Below are positions 17,364-25,991 of a DNA stretch of 64,000 bases, in pieces. The first letter of the stretch is position 1. Each line of letters starts with the position of its first letter. Below the pieces are notes generated by a model that made no database searches, had not been told where the DNA came from, and was given only the letters and a program-made list of their open reading frames with translations. The translations under genes and the position numbers were made by a program. Where the stretch lies: assembly GCA_023458755.1 (NCBI GenBank), contig JAEWYE010000047.1, forward strand, positions 86,027-150,026. The letters are read 5' to 3'. This DNA is from Bacillota bacterium. GTDB taxonomy: Bacteria > Bacillota > Clostridia > Oscillospirales > Acutalibacteraceae.

Positions 17364-17864
17364 TTAATGGAACAAATTCTTCAGCCAACCGGCTGCAAAA
17401 TCCGCACCTGCCACTACTGCCCAAACCAAAAGAATAAAAATCACGACAGAAGTTGCACGCCAAAACATTCTTGAGCGGCGACCCATTGCCTTCTCGGTTC
17501 TATCTCCTTGGCTTTCGTCTGTAGATTCCATATTATCAGTTAAATTTTCGCCTGTTACTTCGGACACTGCTTTGTTACCGAGCAGCTCTTCGCATTTGTT
17601 CAACTCACTATATGGGACAAATATATTTTTATTTGTGTTTCCATATCTGCCGAATAAAACAGACGGTTCACCCTCTAGCCCAGATATCCGTTCCTCATAT
17701 GGGATATCGTTATCTTGTAAAAGAGCCGTTATCCGGTCACATTCCATTTCATTGACCGTAGTAAGCAGCACTGGATCATTTTGCTGCACCTCACGCAATT
17801 TTTTATTGCCGCAGCATGGGCATTCCGATCCACATAGCAGTTGACACTTCGCACAATAAAGCAT
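17364..17864 (-). CDS. Zinc-ribbon, DUF2007-like protein with C-terminal membrane anchor
   Basis: A 166-residue protein of unknown function. Residues 1-25 contain two CxxC-like pairs (CAKC, then C and CPCC), a probable zinc ribbon. Residues ~35-95 (VLLTTVNEMECDRITALLQD... to IFVPYSELNKCEELL) resemble the DUF2007 'putative signal-transducing' domain. A Ser/Glu-rich linker leads to one membrane span (VVIFILLVWAVVAGADFAAG). The start is the ATG at 17864 with GGAGG five bases upstream. The ATG twelve bases earlier lies in that site. It is cotranscribed with metY, which hints at a link to sulfur amino acid metabolism, but this is inference. Confidence 0.75.
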   Translation of the reverse strand: MLYCAKCQLLCGSECPCCGNKKLREVQQNDPVLLTTVNEMECDRITALLQDNDIPYEERISGLEGEPSVLFGRYGNTNKNIFVPYSELNKCEELLGNKAVSEVTGENLTDNMESTDESQGDRTEKAMGRRSRMFWRATSVVIFILLVWAVVAGADFAAGWLKNLFH

Positions 17865-17984
17865 TTTAACCTCCATTTCGCCGTTTTACGGCGATAGAAC
17901 AGTGCAAAAAGGCATGAGCAAGACAAAAAATGCCCTGCATACTTTTTTGTGAGTAACTACCTTTTGACTTCCTAATATTTTATT

Positions 17985-18014
17985 ATCATAACATAGAATT
18001 GAGCATTATTACAA
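17985..18014 (-). promoter_or_regulatory. Promoter of the zinc-ribbon/metY unit
   Basis: TTGTAA (18009-18014) and TATGAT (17985-17990) are 18 bases apart, with TG one base before the -10 (extended form). The ~120-base leader has a GTTACTCACAAAAAAGTATGC-like segment near 17950 that could be a regulator site, and a five-pair hairpin (CGCCG/CGGCG) just before the ribosome site. Confidence 0.45.
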
Positions 18015-18040
18015 CACTGAATTGAACAATTCAAGAAATC

Positions 18041-18613
18041 TTACAAAAAGACCGGCTGAAGCTGTCTTCCTTCAAGTGCTGCGTATGCCGCAGGAAGAAG
18101 TAAATCAAAATTTGCAACCAGTGAATACGGCTTTTTTTCCGGATCGTCCTGTGCTAAAGGTACGAAAAAAATATTTTTACTGTTGAGCAGCCTTCCTATA
18201 TTCTGAGCAGATGCCGCCAACGCATCATTTGTGGCCAGTGTGATCAAAACCGGAGTACCGATTCGCAAACTGGATTTAACCGCCATTGTGACCGGGGTAT
18301 CGGTAATGCCGTTTGCCAGCTTCGATAGAGTGTTGCCTGTGCATGGCGCAACAATCATCAAATCGACCATTTTTTTAGGTCCGATTGGCTCGGCATCTAC
18401 TATTGTCTTAATAATTTTTCGATTACAGGTATCTTCTATCTCCCATATGAAGTCATCCGCCTTGCCAAATCTTGTGTCGGTATTGTACGCGTTGTAAGAC
18501 ATAACCGGTACAATCCCATAACCCTCTTCCGCAATTTTATGCAGCTGCTCCAATGCTTTCGAAAATGTGCAAAAGGACCCGCACATAGCAAATCCAAAAG
18601 TCTGCTTACTCAA
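18041..18613 (-). CDS. spoVFB: Dipicolinate synthase subunit B
   Basis: The second subunit of dipicolinate synthase, which makes the calcium chelator of the spore core in the mother cell. It belongs to the flavoprotein family: GFAMCGSFCTF at the N-terminus and the MIVAPCTGNTLSKLANGI segment in the middle are the family's nucleotide-binding stretches. The product is about 190 residues. The likely start is TTG at 18613 with AGAGGTGA five bases upstream. A GTG three codons earlier is possible. It lies directly behind spoVFA. Its presence marks the organism as a spore-former. Confidence 0.92.
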   Translation of the reverse strand: MSKQTFGFAMCGSFCTFSKALEQLHKIAEEGYGIVPVMSYNAYNTDTRFGKADDFIWEIEDTCNRKIIKTIVDAEPIGPKKMVDLMIVAPCTGNTLSKLANGITDTPVTMAVKSSLRIGTPVLITLATNDALAASAQNIGRLLNSKNIFFVPLAQDDPEKKPYSLVANFDLLLPAAYAALEGRQLQPVFL

Positions 18614-18625
18614 AGCCCTCACCTC

Positions 18626-19486
18626 TCATAGTTCTTTCATATTGTAAATGGTGTTTTTAATGATTTCTCCGGCTGCTTTAGGTGCAACCCGTCCGGGCAG
18701 CGAGAGAGCCTTGATTACTTTAATGCCGCGCTTTTCGGCTGATTCATAATCAACACCGCCGGGTGACGATGCCAAATCGATCAGCAATGTATCAGATGAA
18801 ATTTTTGACAATAGTTTGCGGGTAAAAACAAGGGCAGGAACTGTATTGTAAATAATATCATACTGTGCTTCCGTGCAGATTTCGTCCGTATGAATTGCGT
18901 CGCAACCTAAAGATTCTATCCAAGCCAAATCTGTTTGATTCCGTGCGCTCACCGTGACTTTTGCTCCAATACCTCGCAGCATCCAACTGAGCATCTTTCC
19001 GATTCGTCCATAACCAACCACCAAACATTTTGAACCGTTGATCGTGCCCGGATATTCTTTCATTGCAATCTCAATTGCGCCCTCGGCTGTAGGCACAGAA
19101 TTGCGGACTGCAAGTTCTTCTCTTGTAAAATAATCATAAGTATCAATTTCATCCCAAATATCACTTGTTTGATAAAGCTTTCCCATCATCCCGCCAAAAA
19201 CTTCTTTGTTCTTCATCAATTCCGCAAAGCTGTCATCCAAAATGATTTTCTTGGCACAGTAAGGCGCGTTCAGGTGCCGTCCATCTGCGGTTACCGGCAG
19301 CGGCAAAACAATATTATCGCACAAAAGCGCAATATCATTCAGTTCCACCTTTTTTACGCCTTTTGTAAATTCTTCATTATCAAACCCATATACGTATACG
19401 CTGTATCCATCGGCAGCAATTGATTCCGCTAATGCTATCTGCCTTTTGTCGCCGCCAACAACTCCAAAGCTATTCATTTCAAACAT
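18626..19486 (-). CDS. spoVFA: Dipicolinate synthase subunit A
   Basis: The Rossmann-fold catalytic subunit of dipicolinate synthase. The N-terminal FGVVGGDKRQIALAESI and the second dinucleotide motif VVGYGRIGKMLSWMLRGIGA match the family. The start is uncertain. The ATG at 19486 gives the usual N-terminus (MFEMNSFGVVGG) but has no good ribosome site at normal spacing. An upstream in-frame TTG at 19522 is also weak. An 11-base inverted repeat surrounds this leader. Expression is expected in the mother cell under a sporulation sigma factor; I could not identify the promoter with confidence. Confidence 0.92.
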   Translation of the reverse strand: MFEMNSFGVVGGDKRQIALAESIAADGYSVYVYGFDNEEFTKGVKKVELNDIALLCDNIVLPLPVTADGRHLNAPYCAKKIILDDSFAELMKNKEVFGGMMGKLYQTSDIWDEIDTYDYFTREELAVRNSVPTAEGAIEIAMKEYPGTINGSKCLVVGYGRIGKMLSWMLRGIGAKVTVSARNQTDLAWIESLGCDAIHTDEICTEAQYDIIYNTVPALVFTRKLLSKISSDTLLIDLASSPGGVDYESAEKRGIKVIKALSLPGRVAPKAAGEIIKNTIYNMKEL

Positions 19487-19501
19487 ACTATAACGCCGCC
19501 G

Positions 19502-19558
19502 TTTCTCCACGCTATATAACAAGGGTAATAAAACAGATCATCATTATGCGTGGAGAAA
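19502..19558. repeat. Perfect 11-bp inverted repeat upstream of spoVFA
   Basis: TTTCTCCACGC (19502-19512) is repeated in inverse as GCGTGGAGAAA (19548-19558) with 35 bases between. In the minus-strand RNA it would form a long-range hairpin whose 3' arm carries the only purine-rich GGAGAAA near the spoVFA start. As DNA it could be an operator. Function is not known. Confidence 0.6.
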
Positions 19559-19559
19559 T

Positions 19560-20033
19560 GATAATCCGTTCTGACTGTAATCTGAAACCAAACTACAGAA
19601 AAATAATTAAATATGTGACATTAACGTTCCTGTACTATCACATAGTATGGAAAATGAATCGGCAGTGTGATACTTTTCCAAATGAATTGTTCAGAGAATA
19701 CATATTAAAATGGCGAAAAATAATATCTGGCATTATAAAAGTTGGATGTTGATTGGTTTACTTCAGAATCCAAATAGAATTCTTGATTTTTATATGAAAA
19801 TATTCAAAAAGGTGTTTATTTTATTTAAACAAAGCAATATAATATACAAGGTGTGCAAATTTTGGCTATACAAGAATTGCATGTATTACATGGAATGAAC
19901 CTTTCCGGAGCAAAACAGGGTATCATCAACACCGCAGCCCTGCGGACATGGCACAAAAGATAACGCCGTAATCGGCAGAAATTGCATCCCGGTTCATATT
20001 AAATTGATTTACAATTAAGGAGCGCTTTTTGTT
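19560..20033. other. AT-rich gap between spoVFA and murC, no gene seen
   Basis: About 470 bases with no convincing coding region: short open frames on the plus strand lack ribosome sites and family resemblance. A TATAAT at about 19839 may serve murC, but its -35 region is poor. A small hairpin CCGCAG/CTGCGG lies near 19937. The base composition is well below that of the genes around it. Confidence 0.5.
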
Positions 20034-21410
20034 ATGGAAAACAATGAGATTTTAGACAAAGTAAAAAAAATACATTTTGTAGGCATTGGTGGCTCTGGTA
20101 TGTGCCCCATCGCTGAAATTCTTCACAATAAAGGCTTTGAATTAACTGGATCAGATGTCAGCGAATCCGACACCCTGAACCGGATTCGCTCGTACGGTAT
20201 TCCAGTCACAATGGGACATAAAGCTGAAAATATAGACGGTGCTGAATTGGTGGTATACACCGCTGCGGTTAAAAAAGATAATCCGGAACTGGTTGCGGCA
20301 CAACAAAAACATATTCCAACAGTAGAGCGCTCTGTGATGCTGGGAATGGTTACCCGCAAATATAAAAATCCTGTGGCAGTCTCTGGTACGCACGGCAAAA
20401 CAACCACAACTGCCATGATTACACAAATCTTCATCAATGCGGGAATTGACCCAACAGCAATTATTGGAGGCAAATTGCCATTCATCGGCAGTAACGGCCG
20501 TGTAGGAAAATCGGATACCATCGTTTGCGAAGCATGTGAATATGTGGATACCTTTCTGCAACTTTCCCCCGCTGTCTCTGTTATCCTGAATATTGACGGC
20601 GACCATTTGGATTACTTCGGAACAGTGGAAAACATCATTAAATCCTTTCATCAGTTTGCCTGTCAAACTAGCAAGGTATTAATCGTGAACGGCGATAATG
20701 AAAACACCATGAAAGCGGTTCAAGGTATTGGAAATGCCAAAATTATTACCTTTGGATTTAACTCCAGCAATGACTACTACGCCACAAATATCGCAGATAA
20801 GCAAAAGGCAAGAGAAACCTTTACGCTGATGAAAAAAGGACAGAATCTTGCCGATATTTCTCTCTCTGTACCGGGCAAGCACAATATATTCAATGCACTA
20901 GCGGCAGCTGCTGTGGCGGATTATATGGGCGTTTCCGCTGAAACGATTGCAGCCAGCCTTCATGAATTTACCGGCGTTCACCGCCGTTTTGAAGTTTTGG
21001 GCACTTACAATGGGGTTGTTGTGGCTGACGACTTTGCTCACCATCCAACCGAATTAACCGCTACGCTCACAGCAGCCATGCAGATGGGGTTCCGCAAAGT
21101 ATGGGCCGTGTTTCAGCCACATACTTTTTCAAGGACCTATTTACTTCTGGACGAATTTGCGAAAGCACTCTCGATTCCCGATCAGGTAGTTCTTTCTGAA
21201 ATTTTGGCTGTACGTGAAGTAAACACTTACAACATTTATGCCAAAGATTTGGCTGCAAAAATCCCGGGCAGCGTTTGGTTTCAAACATTTGAGGAGATTA
21301 CCGATTATATTACAAAAAATGTGCAGGAAGGCGATTTGATTCTCACCCTTGGCGGCGGCGATGTTTACAAATGTGCCAATATGATTGTAAATAAATTTAA
21401 GGAACAGTAA
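20034..21410 (+). CDS. murC: UDP-N-acetylmuramate--L-alanine ligase
   Basis: Adds L-alanine to UDP-MurNAc, the first peptide step of peptidoglycan synthesis. The 458 residues show the N-terminal FVGIGGSGMCPIAEIL motif (15-30), the ATP P-loop GTHGKTTTT (118-126) and the central VCEACEYVDTFLQLSP region. The C-terminal domain carries the conserved DDFAHHPTE motif. The ATG follows AAGGAG by eleven bases. It stands alone on the plus strand among minus-strand genes, with its own terminator. Confidence 0.97.
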   Translation: MENNEILDKVKKIHFVGIGGSGMCPIAEILHNKGFELTGSDVSESDTLNRIRSYGIPVTMGHKAENIDGAELVVYTAAVKKDNPELVAAQQKHIPTVERSVMLGMVTRKYKNPVAVSGTHGKTTTTAMITQIFINAGIDPTAIIGGKLPFIGSNGRVGKSDTIVCEACEYVDTFLQLSPAVSVILNIDGDHLDYFGTVENIIKSFHQFACQTSKVLIVNGDNENTMKAVQGIGNAKIITFGFNSSNDYYATNIADKQKARETFTLMKKGQNLADISLSVPGKHNIFNALAAAAVADYMGVSAETIAASLHEFTGVHRRFEVLGTYNGVVVADDFAHHPTELTATLTAAMQMGFRKVWAVFQPHTFSRTYLLLDEFAKALSIPDQVVLSEILAVREVNTYNIYAKDLAAKIPGSVWFQTFEEITDYITKNVQEGDLILTLGGGDVYKCANMIVNKFKEQ

Positions 21411-21433
21411 TCTTTATATTCTCTATAGCAAAT

Positions 21434-21470
21434 AAAAAGGCGTCTTACACAATAGTAAGGCACCTTTTAT
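21434..21470 (+). terminator. Terminator of murC
   Basis: An imperfect 13-base stem (AAAGGCGTCTTAC with GTAAGGCACCTTT; one C-A mismatch) is followed by TTTTATTATT. The A-rich left flank means it may also stop the convergent mreB-like gene. Confidence 0.7.
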
Positions 21471-21531
21471 TATTATTAAGAATATACCGTTTGAAATCAT
21501 AAAAACATGCCGGGAAAAGCCCAATGATAAA

Positions 21532-22557
21532 TTAATAAACAGCACTTAATGGATTCATGACACCGTAAGTTTTGTTTTCCATGTCATCAATAAACTTAAT
21601 TGCCGCCCCAGCTCCGTTTGCAACACAATTTTCCGGTTGTTCCGCAATATGAACCGGCATTTTCGTCTTTTTTGAAATCAAGGTATCGAAACCGAATAGC
21701 TGTGCGGAACCACCCGTTAATACAATACCGTCTGAATAAACATCGCCCATTAATTCCGGCGGAGTTTTTTCGAGCATATCCTGCATGGTACGGATAATCT
21801 GCATAGCAGGTTCAATTAAGGCTTCCAGCATTTCATCCGAGGATAGATCCGCCCATTGCGGCAGCCCGCTTAGCGCATTTCTGCCTTTCACACGAAAATG
21901 AAGAATATCCGTTCTTGGATAAACACATCCGATTTCAATTTTTGCCTTTTCGGCCATATGCTTTCCAATCACTAAATTATATTTTCTGCGCACATATTTA
22001 ATAATTGCCTCATCAAATGCATTACCGGATACTTGAATCGAACGGGAAATCGCAACGCCGCACAGTGAAATTACTGCCATATCTGTCGTTCCGCCGCCAA
22101 TGTCAACTACCAGACACCCATGGGGAGTTGAAATATCCACTTTTGCGCCCAAGGCAGCCGCAACCGGTTCTTCGATCAAACAAATTTTTCTCACACCGGC
22201 AGCACTAATCGCATCTACGACCGCACGTTTCTCCACCTCCGTGATTTGGCAAGGCACACTAACCACCACGCGCGGCATGAATATTTTATTGCTGCTTATT
22301 TTCTTTAAATAATGATTGATAACATATTGAGCAAGTCCAAAATCTGAAATAACACCGTTGCAAAGCGGATGAACGACAGAAATTTTGTCGGATGTTCTTC
22401 CTACCATTGCATATGCTTCATTTCCGATTGCGACAATTTCATCCGTTTGCACATCAAATGCAATTACAGAAGGCTCATTTAAAATAATGCCTTTTCCATC
22501 CAAATAAATTTTTATGGTTGAGGTCCCGAGATCCATTGCAATATCCGTACCAAGCAC
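21532..22557 (-). CDS. MreB/Mbl family actin-like cell-shape protein
   Basis: A bacterial actin homologue that organises lateral wall synthesis. The 341 residues contain the phosphate-1 loop DLGTSTIKIY (9-18), the phosphate-2 region VVDIGGGTTDMAVISL, and the adenosine motif GIVLTGGSAQLFGFD. It starts with GTG at 22557, after AAGGTGGGATATGG. There is no mreC/mreD next to it, so it is probably one of several MreB paralogues (Mbl or MreBH type). I cannot assign which. It sits downstream of recD2-comFC. Confidence 0.9.
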   Translation of the reverse strand: MLGTDIAMDLGTSTIKIYLDGKGIILNEPSVIAFDVQTDEIVAIGNEAYAMVGRTSDKISVVHPLCNGVISDFGLAQYVINHYLKKISSNKIFMPRVVVSVPCQITEVEKRAVVDAISAAGVRKICLIEEPVAAALGAKVDISTPHGCLVVDIGGGTTDMAVISLCGVAISRSIQVSGNAFDEAIIKYVRRKYNLVIGKHMAEKAKIEIGCVYPRTDILHFRVKGRNALSGLPQWADLSSDEMLEALIEPAMQIIRTMQDMLEKTPPELMGDVYSDGIVLTGGSAQLFGFDTLISKKTKMPVHIAEQPENCVANGAGAAIKFIDDMENKTYGVMNPLSAVY

Positions 22558-22630
22558 CCATATCCCACCTTATCAAATTTTACATATCTTATTTTCATTA
22601 TATTACACTAAATGTCGCTTTTCAATATAC

Positions 22631-23293
22631 TTATATCATAACTTCGGCTATAGCGGAGCAAATCACCTCTTTTGCATTAGCCTGAAACAGTTCTTTTGCA
22701 CATTCCGAAAAAGTAGCTCCGGTCGTAACAATATCATCAATCAGCAAAACTGTTTTCCCGTTTATACAATTTGAATCTATGACTTCATATACGCCTTTCA
22801 CATTCTTTTTTCGTTCCCGCATACTTAATTTATGCTGCTCTTGATTGTCTGTTTTCTTAATCAGCAAAGGAACATATGGCAAGTTCAATAGCTTTACAAG
22901 CTCAAGTGCAAGCAATTCTGACTGGTTATATCCTCGGCTTTTTTGTCTCTTCCGAGAAATCGGGACACAAGAAACAATATCAATATGTAAAGTGCTAAAG
23001 CTTTCCATAATTAATGCCGCCATTTTTACTGCATAAAATGATGCATATTGTTTTTTACCATAAAATTTAAACTGAAGAATGGAATTACGAACCTTACCTT
23101 GATAAGAATACGGTACTGCACATGATATAGTCTTGCCGCAATTCGGTAATTTTATTCGCTTAACAGAATTAATCTGCTTGATTTCTTGATGACAACTCCC
23201 ACATATTTGTAATCCGGCTGGAACAACTTGATTACAAAAAATACAATGCGGCGGAAAAAGCAAATCCATCAGCCAGTTCAATTTCTTATACAT
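22631..23293 (-). CDS. ComFC-like phosphoribosyltransferase-fold protein
   Basis: A 220-residue ComF-family protein linked in other bacteria to DNA uptake and late competence. An N-terminal zinc finger (CIFC and CGSC pairs within residues 18-35) is followed by a type I phosphoribosyltransferase domain, with the PRPP loop VLLIDDIVTTGATF near residue 185. The start (GAGGTAAACG before ATG) overlaps the recD2 stop by eight bases, so the two are coupled. No comFA is adjacent. Confidence 0.9.
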   Translation of the reverse strand: MYKKLNWLMDLLFPPHCIFCNQVVPAGLQICGSCHQEIKQINSVKRIKLPNCGKTISCAVPYSYQGKVRNSILQFKFYGKKQYASFYAVKMAALIMESFSTLHIDIVSCVPISRKRQKSRGYNQSELLALELVKLLNLPYVPLLIKKTDNQEQHKLSMRERKKNVKGVYEVIDSNCINGKTVLLIDDIVTTGATFSECAKELFQANAKEVICSAIAEVMI

Positions 23294-25496
23294 CGTTTAC
23301 CTCTGTTAAAAAATAATATAGGCCGGAATATCTGCGTGTTTTTCGGTCATTTTCAACCATCTTTTGAATTGCGTTTTCTGTCCCAACTAAAATCAGTAAG
23401 TTCTTTGCTCGTGTAATCGCTGTATACAGCAAATTTCGATAGGACAATTGCGGAGCTCCGGAAAACATGGGTATAATGACAGCTTGAAATTCATTTCCCT
23501 GACTTTTGTGCACCGTCATTGCATATGCCAACTCCAACTCTCCGGCGTTCTCTTTATCATATAAAACAAAACGGTCGTCCATCTGTACGGTAAGCGTACC
23601 GGCACGTTTATCAACATCCAACAGGATACCAATATCTCCGTTAAACACTCCCTCACCGGTAGTTCCATCCGACTTTGTCCATGGCAGGTTATAATCGTTT
23701 TTTATCTGCATAACCTTATCACTGACACGTAATAAATACCCATTTACAGAGATCTCATTTTTACTTTTATCCGGAGGATTAATTTCAGCCTGCAGCTTTT
23801 TATTTAACTCTATTGTACCCAGTTCACCTTTTCTTCCCGGAGCAAGAACCTGAATGTCTGCTTGCGGTGAATAGCCGTAACTGGCGGGCAAACGCTGGGC
23901 GTATAGCCCAAGAATAACGGAACTGATAGCTTTTGTATCGTTGTACCGTAAAAAGAAAAAATCATTGTTTCTACTGCTTAATTCCGGCATTTGACCACCC
24001 ACGATTCGATGCGCATTTGTTACAATCAGACTTTGCATAGATTGCCGAAAAATTTCTTTTAGCTGGACAACCGGCAGCATTCTTGTCGAAATTAAATCTC
24101 CTAAAACATTGCCGGCGCCTACAGACGGCAACTGGTCACAGTCCCCTACCAAAATCAGTCTGCATCCCAAAGGCAACGCCCGCAGTACACCTTCAAACAG
24201 AGAAATATCCACCATGGACATTTCATCAATCACCAGCGCATCACATTGCAACAAATTCTTTTCATTTTTTGCAAATGCCGGTTGATCATCCGAATTCCAC
24301 TCTACCTGCAGTAAACGATGGATCGTCTTGGCCTCTTTTCCGGTCAGTTCGGACATGCGTTTTGCAGCCCTGCCGGTCGGTGCGGCAAGCAGTACTTTTT
24401 CGCCTTTTATTTCCAATATTGTAATGATTGCGTTTAATGTTGTGGTTTTTCCGGTTCCCGGACCTCCGGTTAAAATGAGGATTCCTTTCGAAAGTGCTTC
24501 GGTGATTGCTTGCTTTTGCCCTTGCGCATATTGGATATGAAACTTGTTTTCAATTGATATAATATAATCTTCTATCCCTACAATCGACTGAGCAGGATAG
24601 CGCAGCATCATGTTTAGTCTTCCTGCTGAATAGCTTTCGGACTGATAGAGTTTCGGTGAAAAAGTAAACTCCCTGTCATTGAAAGTCTGTACAACAACAC
24701 ATGAGTTTTCTTTTAAATATTCCAGTTCTTTGGTAATAAGTTCCTGTTCCACACCCAGAAGTTTTGCGGCAGTAGTAATCAGTTTCTCTGTTGGCAAACA
24801 AGTATGTCCGTTATTTAGGTTATGCTTGAGAACATATTGAATTCCGGCTCGAATGCGGCACTCATCATCCTGCGGTTTGTCTAAAGATTCCGCAATTCCG
24901 TCTGCCCGATTAAAATCAATAGCCAAATTGTCCTCACAAAGGCAATACGGGTCTTCCTGTACACGCTCCGCGGATTGCTGACCGTACGCTTTCCAAACTC
25001 GAACCGCTTCCTCCGGCGTAATACCAAATTTGCTTAAATAAAGCATGATTTCTCTTATACCGTAAATTTTTTGAAATTCCTCCCCTATTTTTACTGCTTT
25101 TGCCTTTGTTATACCCTTGATGGCACACAACCGTTCCGGATTATTTTCGATTATTTCAAGCGTGTGCTCCCCAAACTCTTCAACTATTTTAGTCGCGGTA
25201 GCTGCTCCAATGCCTTTAATTGCACCGGATGCCAAATATTTTAGTATGGCAGCCGTGGTAGTCGGTTTTGAGCGCTCATAAGCCTCCGCTTTAAATTGCT
25301 GACCAAAACTGGGATGATTCACCCAGTTGCCAACAACTCGCAGCTCTTCGCCGACACTTACCCACGGTATGGTACCAACTACGGTCACCAATTCATCGTT
25401 TATGTTAAGCTCAAGAATTGTATATTGATTTTTTTCATTTTGAAAAATGACCTGCTCTACAGAGCCGGTCATTTCTAGCAGCTTATCTTCCTGCAT
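23286..25496 (-). CDS. recD2: RecD2-type DNA helicase
   Basis: A 5'-3' superfamily 1B helicase found in bacteria without RecBC. The 736 residues have an N-terminal OB-like and helix-hairpin-helix region (IKGIGAATATKIVEEFG, CAIKGITKAKAVKI) not present in RecD1. Walker A GGPGTGKTTT lies near residue 345, the DEAD-like motif VIDEMSMVD near 440, and the C-terminal motif AYAMTVHKSQGNEF near 680. The ATG has GAGGG seven bases upstream. comFC overlaps its end. Confidence 0.95.
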   Translation of the reverse strand: MQEDKLLEMTGSVEQVIFQNEKNQYTILELNINDELVTVVGTIPWVSVGEELRVVGNWVNHPSFGQQFKAEAYERSKPTTTAAILKYLASGAIKGIGAATATKIVEEFGEHTLEIIENNPERLCAIKGITKAKAVKIGEEFQKIYGIREIMLYLSKFGITPEEAVRVWKAYGQQSAERVQEDPYCLCEDNLAIDFNRADGIAESLDKPQDDECRIRAGIQYVLKHNLNNGHTCLPTEKLITTAAKLLGVEQELITKELEYLKENSCVVVQTFNDREFTFSPKLYQSESYSAGRLNMMLRYPAQSIVGIEDYIISIENKFHIQYAQGQKQAITEALSKGILILTGGPGTGKTTTLNAIITILEIKGEKVLLAAPTGRAAKRMSELTGKEAKTIHRLLQVEWNSDDQPAFAKNEKNLLQCDALVIDEMSMVDISLFEGVLRALPLGCRLILVGDCDQLPSVGAGNVLGDLISTRMLPVVQLKEIFRQSMQSLIVTNAHRIVGGQMPELSSRNNDFFFLRYNDTKAISSVILGLYAQRLPASYGYSPQADIQVLAPGRKGELGTIELNKKLQAEINPPDKSKNEISVNGYLLRVSDKVMQIKNDYNLPWTKSDGTTGEGVFNGDIGILLDVDKRAGTLTVQMDDRFVLYDKENAGELELAYAMTVHKSQGNEFQAVIIPMFSGAPQLSYRNLLYTAITRAKNLLILVGTENAIQKMVENDRKTRRYSGLYYFLTEVNDV

Positions 25497-25552
25497 GTTT
25501 TTCCCTCAATATAAAAGTGAAGTTTTATCATTTATTTAGTATAATACATTCC

Positions 25553-25915
25553 TCATATATTTGCAAATTTTTGTTCTAATCTCTGTGTTAACTCTTGTTC
25601 CTTACAAATTTCGACAAACGGATACCGATTGCATATTGTCTTACATATTGCTTTAGTTTCATCATCCATATCATAATCAAGACAAATCAGCTGTTTTTGT
25701 TCCGGCCCGCCCATCCATTTTATTTTTTCCACTGCACTTTTTAAAATAAATTCAGCGTCTTCTTCATGCCCCAAAATCGGAACAACCAACGTAATTGTTT
25801 TTGCGTGCCGCGGCTTGTATAGCCACATAATAAGTACACGGCAGAATTCTGTCAAGCCAATAATGACAAAGAGAACTAGAATTATTTTGCTAATTATGTC
25901 CAGCACAGTTATCAC
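25553..25915 (-). CDS. Small membrane-anchored protein of unknown function
   Basis: 120 residues. An N-terminal span (about 8-32, IISKIILVLFVIIGLTEFCRV) is followed by a soluble domain of ~85 residues. In that domain, a strand-like ITLVVPILGHEEDAEFILKSA and a later LICLDYDMDDETKAICK recall the first two strands of a nucleotide-sugar (GT-A) fold. It is far too short to be a full glycosyltransferase. I do not recognise the family. It lies 56 bases upstream of recD2 on the same strand and downstream of metK. Function is unknown. Confidence 0.7.
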   Translation of the reverse strand: MITVLDIISKIILVLFVIIGLTEFCRVLIMWLYKPRHAKTITLVVPILGHEEDAEFILKSAVEKIKWMGGPEQKQLICLDYDMDDETKAICKTICNRYPFVEICKEQELTQRLEQKFANI

Positions 25916-25991
25916 CTCTATACATTTTATGTAAACACGGTGAAACTGCCAATAAAAAGAGCTGCAACCGTTCCGTTACAGCCCCAAAATC

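Noticed and set aside
17877..18040. SAM riboswitch before the metY unit
   Set aside because: None of the S-box core strings seen upstream of metK is present in this leader.
19420..19898. Two open frames (about 110 and 62 codons) on the plus strand between spoVFA and murC
   Set aside because: No ribosome sites, no recognisable domain, low-complexity AT-rich codons, and one overlaps spoVFA antisense.
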